64,000 nucleotides of DNA from Hyaloperonospora brassicae (GCA_947650285.1 CANTFL010000921.1:1-64000); one strand, 5' to 3'; positions 35,455 through 46,821 are shown, counted from the first letter of the stretch. Made by a program: numbers and translations. The notes: generated from the sequence alone by a model not told the origin.

Positions 35455-38400
35455 TAGGAGCGGAGCGCCCTACTGATCCAGCAACCTCAAGAGAATTTGC
35501 AAATCTCTTGACGAAAGTTGCTCCAGATACACAATCATTGTGTGTCTCTGCACCTGGTGATGACGTTTCGCTCATCACCTTGAAGTTGGAAGCGACAAAT
35601 GATTTGTCGCTTCGTGCCCTAGTAGACTGTGGGGCGTCGAACAAATTTGTTCGTCGCCAGTCACTAGAGGGTCGTAGGCTCAAGTTCGTTGAGCGCGACA
35701 TTCCCCTCACAAGGATGACGGTGCGCCTTGCAACAGGCGCATCGATAACCGCTGAGAAACGTGTAGTAGGAATCGACTACACGTTAGAGGGCGAACAGTA
35801 CGATGATGATTTTATCGTACTAGATCTGGATGACAAATTCGATGTCATCCTGGGATTACCTTGGCTCAGAAAGTACGAGCCAAGGGTGAGCTGGCAGCAT
35901 CGATCCGTGAAGATGCCTGCTGCTTGTTCATCAGATGGCCATCTGATGAACATCTTGGAGCGTCCACAAGCGTGTGGATGTTCTGCGAGTGAGTGCGATG
36001 GCCTCACTTGCGGTACGGTCGTTAGCACGACTACACAAGATCACAGTGTAGTTGATCACTACACTGTGGAGCAAGCTCCCGGCGGCTGTACAGAAGTACA
36101 GGCTGCGCCGAAGGTCCACCACTCGAATAAGTCGAGTGGACCGGGACATTGATGCATGCCTAGCGGGCAGCATCTTAATAGAAAGAAATCTGTTGCCCCC
36201 AAGGGGCAACATGAAAATCCTAGGTCGACTGGAGAGTCGACCGTAGAGGATCGGTGCCTGACTGTGGTTCCACAGCCACAGTCGGAAGACGTCGAGGGAA
36301 TAAGTCCCCACGTACTTGAGGAAGTAATTCCTCAAGAGTCGCTTGCTGAAGGATTAGGCCTTCAGCAATTTGTGAAACGAAGTTTCCAGGAAGAAACCGA
36401 GACGTTGAACGTCTTGGTTAATGACGGATCAAGCGTAGGCGCTTATACGCTTGATCTGATTGTGCCTCCAAAGTTAACTTCGGAGATAACTCAATTGCCA
36501 ACGCTAGAACCGAAACGGTTCTGGCGTGATCTGCGTAGTGGCAAAGTCAAGCAGATCTGAATACTTGTCACGGAGGATGAGTATGTGGCCGACATTCGGT
36601 CGGCAACAGTATTTGCTGAGAACGAACGGGTTCTCAGCAGCTCATCGATGGGCGAAAGTGTCCTCGATGAGAAGACTCGGATTGAGCGATACACGTCTCA
36701 ATCCTGGGAGTCACTTCAGGCAAATCCTTTGTATAAAAATTTGATCGAATTCAGGGATGTGTTCCCTGAATCCGTACCTTGCTAGTTGCCAAAGGACAAA
36801 GGCATTCGACACGAGATCGAGCTCAAACCGGGCTCGAAGTACTGTGTCATGAAGCAGTGGCCACTGCCTCGTGAACAAGTACTAGCGGTCGACAAGTTCT
36901 TTGCCGATAGCTTAGCAGCGGGCCATGTGAGGGAATCAACATCCCCTCGCAGATCTCCGACCTTCTGTGTGCGAAAGGCCATAGGAGTGTGGCGGATAGT
37001 GCACGCGTTCAACAAGTTGAATGATGCAACGGTACCGGCTCAGACGCCGATACCGAGGATGGACGTAGTCATAGATGGTATGTCAAAGAGTACCATCTTT
37101 TCGTCCATGGATCTGATGGATGGGTTCTATTAGATCCTCATGTGTGAGCGGGACATCCCGTACACAGCAGTGAGCACCCCCTGCGGTATGTTGTGGGAGT
37201 TGCTAGTGATGTCACAGGGGCTGAGAAATGCCCCTGCTACATTCAACAGTTGTGTCACAAATCTGTTGAGACCGGTGCGAGACTTCGCACCGAGTTATTT
37301 CGACGATGTGTTCGTCCATAGCCGAGCTATGGACGGAAAGACGGACGTTGAAGTTCACAGAACTCACGTTCGTCAGGTTCTTCAACTTATGCGCAAGTAT
37401 AAGTTGTACGCCAACCTTAAGCAGTGTATATCCGCGGCTAGCGAAATACCACTTCCTGGGTGCATCGTGGGTAAATACGGTGTACGCCCTGATCCCGAAA
37501 AGATCAAGACGATCACCTACTGGCCAGTGCCAGTCGATGTCAAGGGACTAAGGAAGTTCCTTGGGATAGCGGCGTACTTGCACAAGTACTCGCGCAACTA
37601 TGCCAAGATGTCTATTCATCTTTCTTGCTTGCTCAAGAAAAATTTCAAGTGGTCATGGAACGCTGAGTGCCAGCGTTCCTTTGAGGGTATCAAGCAAAGC
37701 TTGATGCAATCGCCGATCTTGGCGATTGCAGATCAGAACAGACCATTTCATGTGGTCTGTGACGCCAGCGATTTTGCAATCGGCTGGGCGGTAATGCAGT
37801 TCGATGCAGATGGAGCGGAGCGCGTCATCTGTTATCAGTCGCGTCATCTGCAAGCAGCTGAGCGTAATTACCCAGTGCATGACAAGGAACTCCTTGCCAT
37901 GAAGTACGCATTGCTAAGTTTCGCGTCTGTCGCTTGGTAGATAGACCGTTTGTTGACTATACGGACCATGCGTCACTGCGCACGGCTGTAAATAGCCCAC
38001 ACCTCTCGCAAATGATGGCGAGGTGGCTGTCTTTCTTCGCGGAGTACAACTTCTCCGTGGAGTATAAACCAGGAAGACTCAATGTCGTCGCTGATGCGCT
38101 TTCGCGCCGGCCCGATTTCGAGTCGGACGCACAAATCAACAGTGAGGATAAGCCCACTGTTGCGACACTGTCAGTCAGTGTCCCGTCGTCAAGTTTACTT
38201 GACGACGTACGAAAGGCATACGCGGAAGACAATGATCTTCTGCGATGGATGTATCATCTGGTGAATCCATCCAGTAAATCCATGAGGGATTTACCGGCTT
38301 TGTACCGATCCTCATCGGATCGGTATAGTACACGCAACGGATTGCTGTACTATACAGCTGTTGCCGACGACACGCCTCGTGTCGTCGTACCCGCTCATCA

Positions 38401-40347
38401 TGATTTGCGTTTGCGCATCATGTATGAGTGTCACGATTCCCCAACAAGCGGCCATCGTGGAAGGGAAAAGACTTACCTCACGGTAAGTCGTGACTTTTAC
38501 TGGCCCCACCAGTATCAGTTTGTTCGCAAGTACATACGTGCTTGCGAGGTTTGTCAACGGGTGAAGCCTAGTCCTTCATCCCGTGCGCCATTGCAGCCTC
38601 TGCCTGTTCCTGCAGAGTGCTGGCAGTACGTTTCAATGGACTTCGTCTTCGGGTTTCCCGAAGTCGCTCACAAGAATAATGGTATTCTTGTGTTTGTTGA
38701 CCGATTCAGCAAGATGGTCCATCTTGCTGCTGTCCCTGAGTCAATCAAGGCCCAAGGTTGTGCTCGTGTCTTTCTAGACACGGTCTTTAGACTCCACGGG
38801 TTACCCCGTGAACTCGTATCCGACCGTGACCCTCGGTTCACGGCGGCATTTTGGCAAACCGTGTTCCGTTATCTTGGAACACGATTGAAGATGTCTACTT
38901 CTGACCATCCCGAAACAGATGGTCAGACGGAACGTGCGAACCGTGTCCTCGAAGAGATCCTTCGAGGATATATCCACTCGTTTCCGAGTTGGAGCGAATT
39001 CCTACCCATGGTGGAATTCGCCATCAACAACTCCGTGCATGCGTCCACAACGCATACACCGTTCTACGTGAATGGCGTACGCCATCCACGTATTCCCGCC
39101 CTTATACAGAGTGACTCTGAGTTAAGGGGGGGAACTCGCTCGAGCAAAAACCGTTCTGGCTCTTGCTCATCACGTGTCGACGCTAACGTCGTCACGTATG
39201 ATGCCGATGTCGATCAGGTCGACATCGATGAAGAAGATCACCTCAATAATAGCGATGACGCTATTATTGACTCGGATGATGATGACGATGCTGGTATATT
39301 CAGCATCGTCAACGATTATGCCAGCGAGGAAGAAGACAACCTCGCTGAAGAAGAGAAGAACCTCTTAGCAGTGCGCACGAAGCGCACTGAAAGACGAAAC
39401 AACTAGTCAGCAGAGAACTTCCTGCTGACTCGAGAGGCGGTAGTTCGTTTCGTTCAGGACTCCATCGCAAATGCGGTGGACCGTCAGAAACGGAACGCAG
39501 ACAAGAATGGAAGAGCAAATGTTCTTTCATTTAAAGTGAATGACCTAGTACTACTGTCTACGGTAAACTTACCTGGACATGCAGTCACTAGTGTCGGCAG
39601 TAGTTTACTACTGCCGAAATACATTGGGCCATTTCGAGTGTTGCATCGCAAGGGCAATGCATACACACTCGAATTGCCACGTAGGATGCGCACGCATCCC
39701 ACGTTTTACGTGGGGAGGCTTAGGTCGTACTGTCAGTACGAGCCTTCTTCTTCCAATGAAGATAGCCCCCACGTTCAAGAACATCAATCAAGTTCTGGCA
39801 TTCGCGCTCCAGACGATCCGTCTGGTCGCGCAGATAAGATACTTTGGAACTCAACCGAGATATCTCCCGCGAGCTGTCGCCAGCTCGTCGGAATGGTAGC
39901 GGACATCCCGCTCGACCTGAAGCTGCGCTGTGGCATAATTGGCGCGATCTCTCGCCCGATCAGCCTCGTGATCCTTGCGGTTCTTCCGCACGGTATCAGT
40001 CAAAGCGTAGCGCCGGTCGCGCTCGTGCTTCAAGTCATCGCGCAATTCATCGATTGCGCGATCCATCTCGTAATGGTCGAGATGGTGAGCCGAATCATCT
40101 GGAGGAGGTCTTTCCTCCTCAATCACATCCTTTGGTGGATTCTCACGGTGGTCAACGCTTTCTAGTGGAGCGTATCTTGAACCACCGTGACGATCCAGGA
40201 TCAAGGACGAGCTACCTCGTCCATTGGCGGGGGTATCCACCCACTTGGAACAGCTGGGAGCCCCGCTCTCAGCTGTTGATGGACGTTGAAGGTCTCGTCC
40301 GCCATTATGACGAGACTCATCCGATTGGTCCGAGGGCCCATCGGTAA
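35352..40347 (+). pseudogene. Gypsy pol (PR-RT-RH-IN-chromodomain)
   Basis: In order: aspartic protease with LVDCGAS (Asp codon at 35625; the usual Ser/Thr after Asp is Cys) and ILGLPWL; reverse transcriptase from about 36786 with YFDD at 37296-37307; RNase H (CDASDFAIG, ERNYPVHDKELLAM); integrase zinc module (H-H then CEVCQR) and core motifs MDFVFG, SDRDPRFT, HPETDGQTERAN; GPF module (KYIGPFRVLHRKGNAYTLELP); and a C-terminal chromodomain at about 40165-40335 (YLVHWRGYPPTWNSWEP). Defects are TGA at 36150, TGA at 36558, TAG at 36783, TAG at 37131 (relatives have Gln), a one-base loss near 37915, TAG at 39404 and a frame change between GPF and chromodomain. After the integrase there is an acidic Asp/Glu-rich stretch not typical of the core enzyme. 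Confidence 0.92.
35436..35476 (+). promoter_or_regulatory. Probable -1 ribosomal frameshift signal at gag-pol junction
   Basis: In the gag frame the heptamer A AAA AAT (35436-35442) fits the X XXY YYZ slippery rule. Eight bases later a hairpin starts: TCAGTAGG at 35451-35458 pairs perfectly with CCTACTGA at 35469-35476, with the gag stop TAG inside it. The pol frame is exactly -1 relative to gag and is open from 35352, so the overlap is about 100 nt. The parts and spacing match known retroviral-type signals; function is inferred. Confidence 0.65.
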
Positions 40348-41323
40348 ACACGCGCCCTAGGCGCTTGTAGATGGATTGCAAGTTTTCAATGGCGTCCCGC
40401 ATCTCAGCCGAGATGTGTGCCCTTCCCCAGGGCGAATTTAGGGAATACACATCCCTATGTGCACGCTGCAAGTTGTCAACACAACTCGCACAAGGGTCTC
40501 CCCTTGTGAGGCAAGGAATGCCTGCCTCACTCGATAAACAATGCAACCGGTACCTAGCACCGGTTGGCGTTCGCCTTTCAAACCTGAGGCGTGTCGCCTC
40601 AAGTTTCTTGAGCCACCCTTCTCGTCCGAAATTCTTTACGTTTTGGACGAACGCGTTCCACGCAGCCAAAAGCGATGTTTTGTCACGCTTTTGGTTGCCG
40701 TTGTACCATCGATGTCTAAGAAAGACATCGAGATAAAAGTCTTCTTTAGCGCGAACGTTCTTCGCGCTGGAACATAAGCCGTGAAGCTCAGTCGCATCGA
40801 ATGAGGAAATTCGATGGTGTTGGCTTGTCTCGTGAGACAAGCTATTGATGAGCTGTTCGCGCAAACGCCACGGCTTTGGCTCATCACGCTTCACAGTGGT
40901 ACCCTTGTCGGTACCACGGTTGTCAGTATGACCATGGGTTGCACCATCGTCAAGTCGCTCGTGTGAAGGAGCACGAGCTGATTGCGGTGATGAGTAAACA
41001 TACTCATCACCCGATTCGTCATCACTGCCGAACAGACTGTGTTGCAACTCACGAGTCCGTTCGTTCGGCAGTGGCCTTGGCGAACACTGAGGCGTCGCCG
41101 GTGATCGAGACGCCTCCGGAACATTGCCCGAGTCAGACGCGTCAGACTCGTCAGAGAAGATGACCTCAATGTCGGGGTCATCATGCGCACGCGGTGTTGT
41201 ACCGCGTGCACCTGCAGCACCTCTTGCTGCAGGCGGAGAAGAAGCAGCGGACGACGAATCATCTGCCGCAGAGGCTGACACAGTAGCGGGCTGTGCGTGT
41301 CTTGAGCCACCTCGCATAGACAT
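39851..41323 (-). CDS. Antisense ORF of the Gypsy element, 490 codons
   Basis: An ATG-initiated, uninterrupted frame on the opposite strand between pol and the 3' LTR. Residues 1-145 are Ser/Ala/Pro/Asp-rich and probably disordered; 150-330 form a compact-looking part with RHRWYNGNQKRDK, TSLLAAWNAFVQNVKNFGREGW and a CLTRGDPCASC cysteine cluster; 405-480 form a strongly charged coiled-coil. The C-terminal third is encoded antisense to the pol chromodomain and to the spacer before it. Antisense accessory ORFs at this place are known in some plant and other Gypsy lineages; no similarity in sequence was recognised. It is intact while gag and pol are broken. A remnant of the same region, including the codons around the 40710-40730 hairpin, is visible in the older copy at about 58.75-58.95 kb. 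Confidence 0.7.
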   Translation of the reverse strand: MSMRGGSRHAQPATVSASAADDSSSAASSPPAARGAAGARGTTPRAHDDPDIEVIFSDESDASDSGNVPEASRSPATPQCSPRPLPNERTRELQHSLFGSDDESGDEYVYSSPQSARAPSHERLDDGATHGHTDNRGTDKGTTVKRDEPKPWRLREQLINSLSHETSQHHRISSFDATELHGLCSSAKNVRAKEDFYLDVFLRHRWYNGNQKRDKTSLLAAWNAFVQNVKNFGREGWLKKLEATRLRFERRTPTGARYRLHCLSSEAGIPCLTRGDPCASCVDNLQRAHRDVYSLNSPWGRAHISAEMRDAIENLQSIYKRLGRVFTDGPSDQSDESRHNGGRDLQRPSTAESGAPSCSKWVDTPANGRGSSSLILDRHGGSRYAPLESVDHRENPPKDVIEEERPPPDDSAHHLDHYEMDRAIDELRDDLKHERDRRYALTDTVRKNRKDHEADRARDRANYATAQLQVERDVRYHSDELATARGRYLG

Positions 41324-41442
41324 GTTAACTATGCAAGGTCAAGCGGAAAGTGAATGGAACGGACCCAACAAGTGCTCCCTGTCCCAATGGTGGCCAACGG
41401 GTGGCCTCCATATTTTCGATAGTCACACGGTGACCATCAGTT

Positions 41443-41450
41443 AAGGGGGG
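41443..41450 (+). promoter_or_regulatory. Polypurine tract
   Basis: AAGGGGGG directly upstream (three bases, TGA) of the 3' LTR at 41454, the expected plus-strand primer site. Confidence 0.75.
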
Positions 41451-41453
41451 TGA

Positions 41454-41844
41454 TGTAACGGGGCAGCCCGTTACATGGAATTGTCACATTAGGGAAAGTG
41501 ACAATAAAGAATATGAAGTTGAATATTCTTTGAACAATATCACCAAAGTGGTGATATTGAAGGGTCGACCAAAGAGTCTGTTCATTGGTTGATATCTTGA
41601 TGATATCAACCCACCAATCGCCGCAAGACGCGCGCAATGAGTGGTGACGAGACGTCACCATACACTCAGTTATATTAGCATTATTAAGTTAAGTCAAACA
41701 GAGAGACAGTAGTTAAAAGACTTTATTATATTAATATAACAGTTCTGCTTTTACCTTACCTACGCTTCCTCGCTTGCCACGTGTACGTCTGTCGGGGCAC
41801 CGATAACCTTGCGTTAAGTTCACGCAAGGGTGTGTCCCGTTACA
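41454..41844 (+). repeat. Gypsy 3' LTR
   Basis: Direct repeat of 33869-34258 with about 15 differences including one 1-bp insertion. Followed by the CGTGG target duplication. Confidence 0.96.
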
Positions 41845-41860
41845 CGTGGCCTATTGCGGA

Positions 41861-42481
41861 AACTCTGTGCCTTATGATGATCATTCAATGTTTATCCAGC
41901 GGATCGTAATAGCGAAGGATCGCGAGCTCTTTGCTGGCTGTGAACGTTGCAAAAGAGCACTTTTGATATATCCGTTCTATGATGTGACATAAATGGATTC
42001 GTGCATATGTGGTCATACTGATAATATATAAGCGGCTTCTAGTATGCACGAACGGTATCAAAGCATGAATGATTCCTCTGTCGGTCGTCGGACACTGCAC
42101 TCACTTACTCCAACCTATGTAGGTGCTTAGAGACTAGGCACCCTATTGGTGATGTTGCAGCAACTCGACCTTTTATTCACCATATGGTAGACACGACACA
42201 ACGGAAGTGTGTAGCAATGGGTTCGACTCATTATCGACTGTCAGTATCGTTGAATCGATTTTGCAGGCTTAATCGGTTGTACCATAGCGAACTGAGTACC
42301 TGGATGACATACTTTGCCGAACGTTAACGAATTTGGAATATGCATCGACGGAAAGTTGAAACATAATAAGCTCATCGTCTGCATGAGAAAATGCGCGGTA
42401 TACGTAACATTTGTTGTGTGTTCCCAATTTTTGGGCAGAATGCGGCGCCTGTACTCAGTTTCAATACGTACATATTAAAGG
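41861..42481. other. Unassigned spacer
   Basis: Original flank of the element that began at 32771. No gene or repeat recognised. Confidence 0.5.
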
Positions 42482-42938
42482 TGTAGCGAGGCGAGCCCGT
42501 TACGAGTTGTTGAAATATAAATAAATCATTGTAAAAATAATATAATTGATGGTGATCATTAATTTTACAAAGAAAGGATTGTATATGTTATGTTATCTTT
42601 ACCGGTATTGGTTTTAACCGCTCCTTTTTTGTTTATATTGGCCATGATATCAACCAACTAAAACAACGATCGCTGCTAGACGCGCGCAATGGGTTGTGAG
42701 CGAGGAACCTACAAATGCGATTGTGATTAAGCGTAGTTAAACTGATACAAAGAAAGCTGATGAAAAGAAAGACAACCATGTTGAATACATTTCTACATAT
42801 TCCCTCTACTCTGAGCTTCCTAAGCTCAGCTGTCTCCTATGAGATCCCTCAACACTCACGTGTACGTGACGTCAGGGGTCACGCAATCTCAAAGACACAA
42901 AATCTTTGTTTTAATAGATAGTAACGTGCCCCGTTACA
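42482..42938 (+). repeat. 5' LTR of decayed Gypsy relative
   Basis: Begins TGTAGCGAGGCGAGCCCGTTAC and ends CGTGCCCCGTTACA. Middle blocks GATATCAACCAA, AGACGCGCGCAATG and CACGTGTACGTGA match the intact Gypsy LTR in order. It is followed by a mutated primer site. Confidence 0.8.
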
Positions 42939-44158
42939 CCTAGAAGCACTTGTGGTCCGTTCAACAATCACCATTACCACATCCAGCATTAAATTATGGA
43001 TGCAGAGTAAAGCTTTCACGCCACGCGTGAAGGCCTCAAGAATATATGTGACATCGAATGGTGTTCGGCAAAACGTATGATTTCTATCGTTTGCAAAATA
43101 TCTATTAGTGCCATGTTGGAATATATTGACAGATACAACAACACGCCGCTATAGCCAAATTGGTTTACAATAAAATTGTATTCGAAACATAAAGACAGCC
43201 TTCCTTCATCAGCAAGGCTCTCTACAAACGGAAAAGTTAAGAAAAACTGTTTTCAACAAACATAGCTGTTGAGCCAGCAGCAAATCGATGCTGCTGTGGG
43301 CGGGTCGACGAGTGTAAGTCGAGCCGGTACCTCAACGATTGATATCTTCTAGTAGATAGGATTCGAGGAAGAATCTTTCTTAACTCCTATGTACTCGGAG
43401 ATATAGATATTTTAGGATAGCAGGTTAAGCTAAAAGAAAATACGGCTTTTCGCATCGTCGACGACAAGATGGAAGTTGCATTCTTACAGTTTAAACCTGG
43501 CTAAATTGGCGAATACTTGAGTCTTAAAACTCAATCCCCACAACCCATAGTCTGTTAGGTCGTTAGAAGTCTTCAAGTCCCGGATCAATCAAACGTTTGA
43601 TACGCTAAGAGCCGAATTTTGAGGTCGTTGTAAACACCTTAAACAGGGTACACACGATGTGCACGCTCACGCGCAGCACATCCCTCACCTCTCATGCTGC
43701 TCTACTGCCTACTCTACAGGGGGGAGCACACATATAATTATCGCATTATCCAGGGTTTTACGGACGGTACGTTCAAGCCCCAAAGGTTCGGCCTGGAATA
43801 GGAATCACTGAATCAATCGATCTGAGTGGCGGAACAAAAATCTTTTAGTTTCAGACAGGCTCAAACTAGTTTCACTACCTACGTCCGGCTAGACGACAGG
43901 AAGCCATATATCACGATATAATGGGCCTCTGATGAGTGGATAGTGAGTGTGCCCGCTCTTCAGAATCCCAGCTGTTGCAGACATACGATCGTTGTTATAA
44001 GCCAAGCCGCTACGATTGTGAGTGTAGTGCCCCACGACCAGTAACTAGCAGTAAAAAGCTATCGATAGACCGTCCGCCAAGAAGAACAGCGATTATATAG
44101 TTTCGACGCTGTTGCGAATTATCATTAGCGATTCGGACCGTCACAATTTGTCGAATCC
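42939..44158 (+). pseudogene. Decayed gag of Gypsy relative (left part)
   Basis: Aligns along its length with 34259-35450 of the intact Gypsy. Recognisable blocks are TTTCACGCCACGCGTGAAGG near 43013, the GCAAGGCTCT and GCTGCTGTGGGCGGG segments, TCAAGTCCCGG and GATGTGCACGCTCACGC. No usable frame remains. The element is interrupted at 44158 by another Gypsy and resumes at 53734. Confidence 0.78.
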
Positions 44159-44618
44159 TATAGCGACGCTTCACAGCTCCTTAAATCATTCAAAGCCATT
44201 TACGTTCAAAGAGCAACTTTAGTTGAAAGAACTAGAATCAGAGAGTCAACGAGCCCAAATATCTTACGATCCTTGGTCCAGAATAAAAACGATTTATGAT
44301 TCACAGCACAGAGTGCTCAGAAGAAGCTGCCTTAACGAGGCACTTTCAAAACGCTTTACGATTGCAAGACGCATTAGGAAGGGACTTGTCTTCTGAGGAT
44401 CAAAAGAAGAACTGGCCGTTATTTGTTTTGTCGAAAAAACACATGCGACTAAACGTACCTAATCTAGACACTAAGGTTCTAATTATATCCTTTTTTACAG
44501 ATTTTGTATTTGGTAACTGAGACAAATCAGCCCCCAACAACTAATATGGTGTTCTAATATCATTTTAATGGGAATCCGCCATTGGTGTAAACCACACATA
44601 TTGTGTAACCCCGTTACA
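44159..44618 (-). repeat. 3' LTR of the nested Gypsy
   Basis: Direct repeat of 53274-53733; high identity from GAAAGAACTAGAATCAGAGA to TGTAACCCCG, weaker over the first 50 bp. The plus-strand frame 44296-44520 inside it has no support as a gene. Confidence 0.82.
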
Positions 44619-46821
44619 TCCTCCCCGACTAGAATGACGTTATCACAAAACTTTAGTCGGATCATTTCTGGAAGATGACGATGTGTGTACGCTTCACATC
44701 ACGTCTTGTCAAAGCACCAACTACCATGTCATCGCCACCCCACTAGTATTAGACTCTTGCTTCTATCTCGGTCTTAATGAGTAGGTGGACAATGGTAGCG
44801 ATGCCAGTGTCCACGGTAAAGAGGGATGATATCCAACCTACCTGTGCTTGAGGTACGAACTCTTTCAGTAATCAATCCGCTCGTCGAACGTGGTGAAATC
44901 AACGCTCCAGTGGCGCAGGCTCATGCAGTAGATGAAGGGAAAACAGCATCACCAACCCGCTTGACGAGCATCAAAAGCTTTTTTTTCATCAAGACGAGAG
45001 TGCTCTTCTTCGCGCTAGTACCGAAAGGGTTATAAAAACTCGTGGTGGCCATGTGTTTACAAAACCTGACGTGAAGGAACATCTCCGTCAAACGGCAAGC
45101 CGTAAAATTTCGACATGGGCCATCGGTTCAGAGATTGCGTCGCCCAAAGACGTTGACTACCGACAGGCACTACACGAGAGGTACCTCGAACCTTATCTAA
45201 CCACCCAAAGTCAGTACAAGGCGCACTTTTAGAGCATATCTTGTGTGTTCCTGGTTCGACGTAGTAAGAGCGTGTCCATACTGGTAGTTATCTGATTAAT
45301 TACACGAAGAGGAAGCCTACAGTTAATTTGATGGGTGTATCGCAAACGACACCTCAGCAATATGATCGCTTTTAAGAGAAAGTGCAGATGTGGCAGATGT
45401 TTGTCTAGAGCGAAAGAATAGGTACGAACACGCCAGGCTCAAGGCCAGGAACCTGTGTGTACTAGCTCAAGCTACGCTTTGGCTACGCCGGTAGCCATGG
45501 TTTCCGACCATGTAGTGCAAAGCAACCCGTTTCCTTCCACCACTATTAGTGATCAGCGCTATTGGACGAAGAGCGACCTTTGCGGCGATGTTCAAAAACA
45601 TCCACGGCGAATGGACAATCCTGCCGAAGGGGTATGTCATTATTGTACGAGTTTTCCGACATCAAATACCTACGCCAAATTCACCATATACTGGTATTGA
45701 TCATGACGACGACGTCGTTCCAGGAGTCTCTCCACGTGAAACTGGAGATTCATATATTCACCGAGCATCGTAGGTGGTATTGGGTGTACCAAACGAGGTG
45801 CATGGGAAGCAGCTTCTCGAAATGGCATCTCCGTGAGACCTTGGGTAAGACCTAGAGTGCTCTTGACGCAACGTAAGATCGCGTTCAGGCGTTGGATTTG
45901 GATATGATGAGGACGCAAGCTTAGCTTGACATCCTTGTTCAATTTGATTAGCCGACGGCATGGCCAAATATTGCGGTACAGGCGCCTCCGAGTTCACGTG
46001 GGACGGACCCCATACGGCATAAGCAAGTTAACGTAGAACACAGGGTGTGTGTTCTGTTTTCGCTGAAGGTTGAACGTATACGCGAGTTACTACTTAGCGA
46101 CGACCGCGTATGATCTAATGAAGCGCGTACGCAACTTTGTCTTAACGACGGCGGACACTATTTTCGTGGGTAAATTTTAAACAATCGATTATTACTTGGT
46201 CTCCGACCTCACAACGTTCAGTTCGGTATCCGTCTTAAGCATAGGCTTGATCTTTCTGCTTGTCTTGACTATCAGCCAGTGCGTCAAAAATATATCGTAT
46301 GACATTCCATCGCGTTGCGAAAAACTTTCTTACCTGTTTGTGAACAGTTGCATGGATGGTCTTAGCAAGCTGATCGGCGTCTCCCCATTAAGCTCTTAAG
46401 CACCATTGTAATAGCATAAAGGAACGCGAGGTAATGTGAGGCCGTTCACTTAGAAAGGAGTAAAGCTTTTGGAGGCATAATTAGCTTTTTTCCAACGCAA
46501 ACTTATCGACAGGGAGATTCAAACTCCGACGTTTTAGCATATCATTGCAAACAATGCGCAAAATGTCATCGATAACGCAATTCAAGCGCTTGGTTTTGAC
46601 AATTGGTTTGCGGATGATCCGCTGTGGACATGGCTAATTATGTGCCCAGCATCTTGGGGACGGACTTGTAAAACGTCCCAGTGAAGCGATGATCTCTATA
46701 AGAAAGTGTTGCCACACGCAAACATTGTTGTCTAAAGACTCAAACGATTAACATCGTTCCTGCACCTTCTCCACCAATGGTATACGGTACAGCATCCAAA
46801 AAAGCCATTTTACTCAAACGG

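Larger units (their letters stand above)
33869..41844 (+). mobile_element. Gypsy chromovirus-type LTR retrotransposon
   Basis: Full-length 7,976-bp element. LTRs of 390 and 391 bp begin TGTAACGGGGCA and end TGCCCCGTTACA or TGTCCCGTTACA. Target duplication CGTGG is perfect (33864-33868 and 41845-41849). A primer site, a polypurine tract, gag, pol ending in a chromodomain, and an antisense ORF are all present. LTRs differ at about 15 positions (about 96% identical). Gag and pol carry several in-frame stops and one frameshift, so this copy is not autonomous. The whole element is tiled with short perfect hairpins. It inserted into the terminal inverted repeat of the element starting at 32771. Confidence 0.96.

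Noticed and set aside
35233..39406. Several in-frame stops in Gypsy gag/pol are TAG where relatives have Glu or Gln, suggesting UAG reassignment.
   Set aside because: TGA stops (36150, 36558) and a frameshift occur in the same polyprotein, and the intact genes of the window need no reassignment. Ordinary decay explains it.
42170..42260. A tRNA B-box-like GGGTTCGACTC.
   Set aside because: No acceptor, D or anticodon stems can be formed around it.
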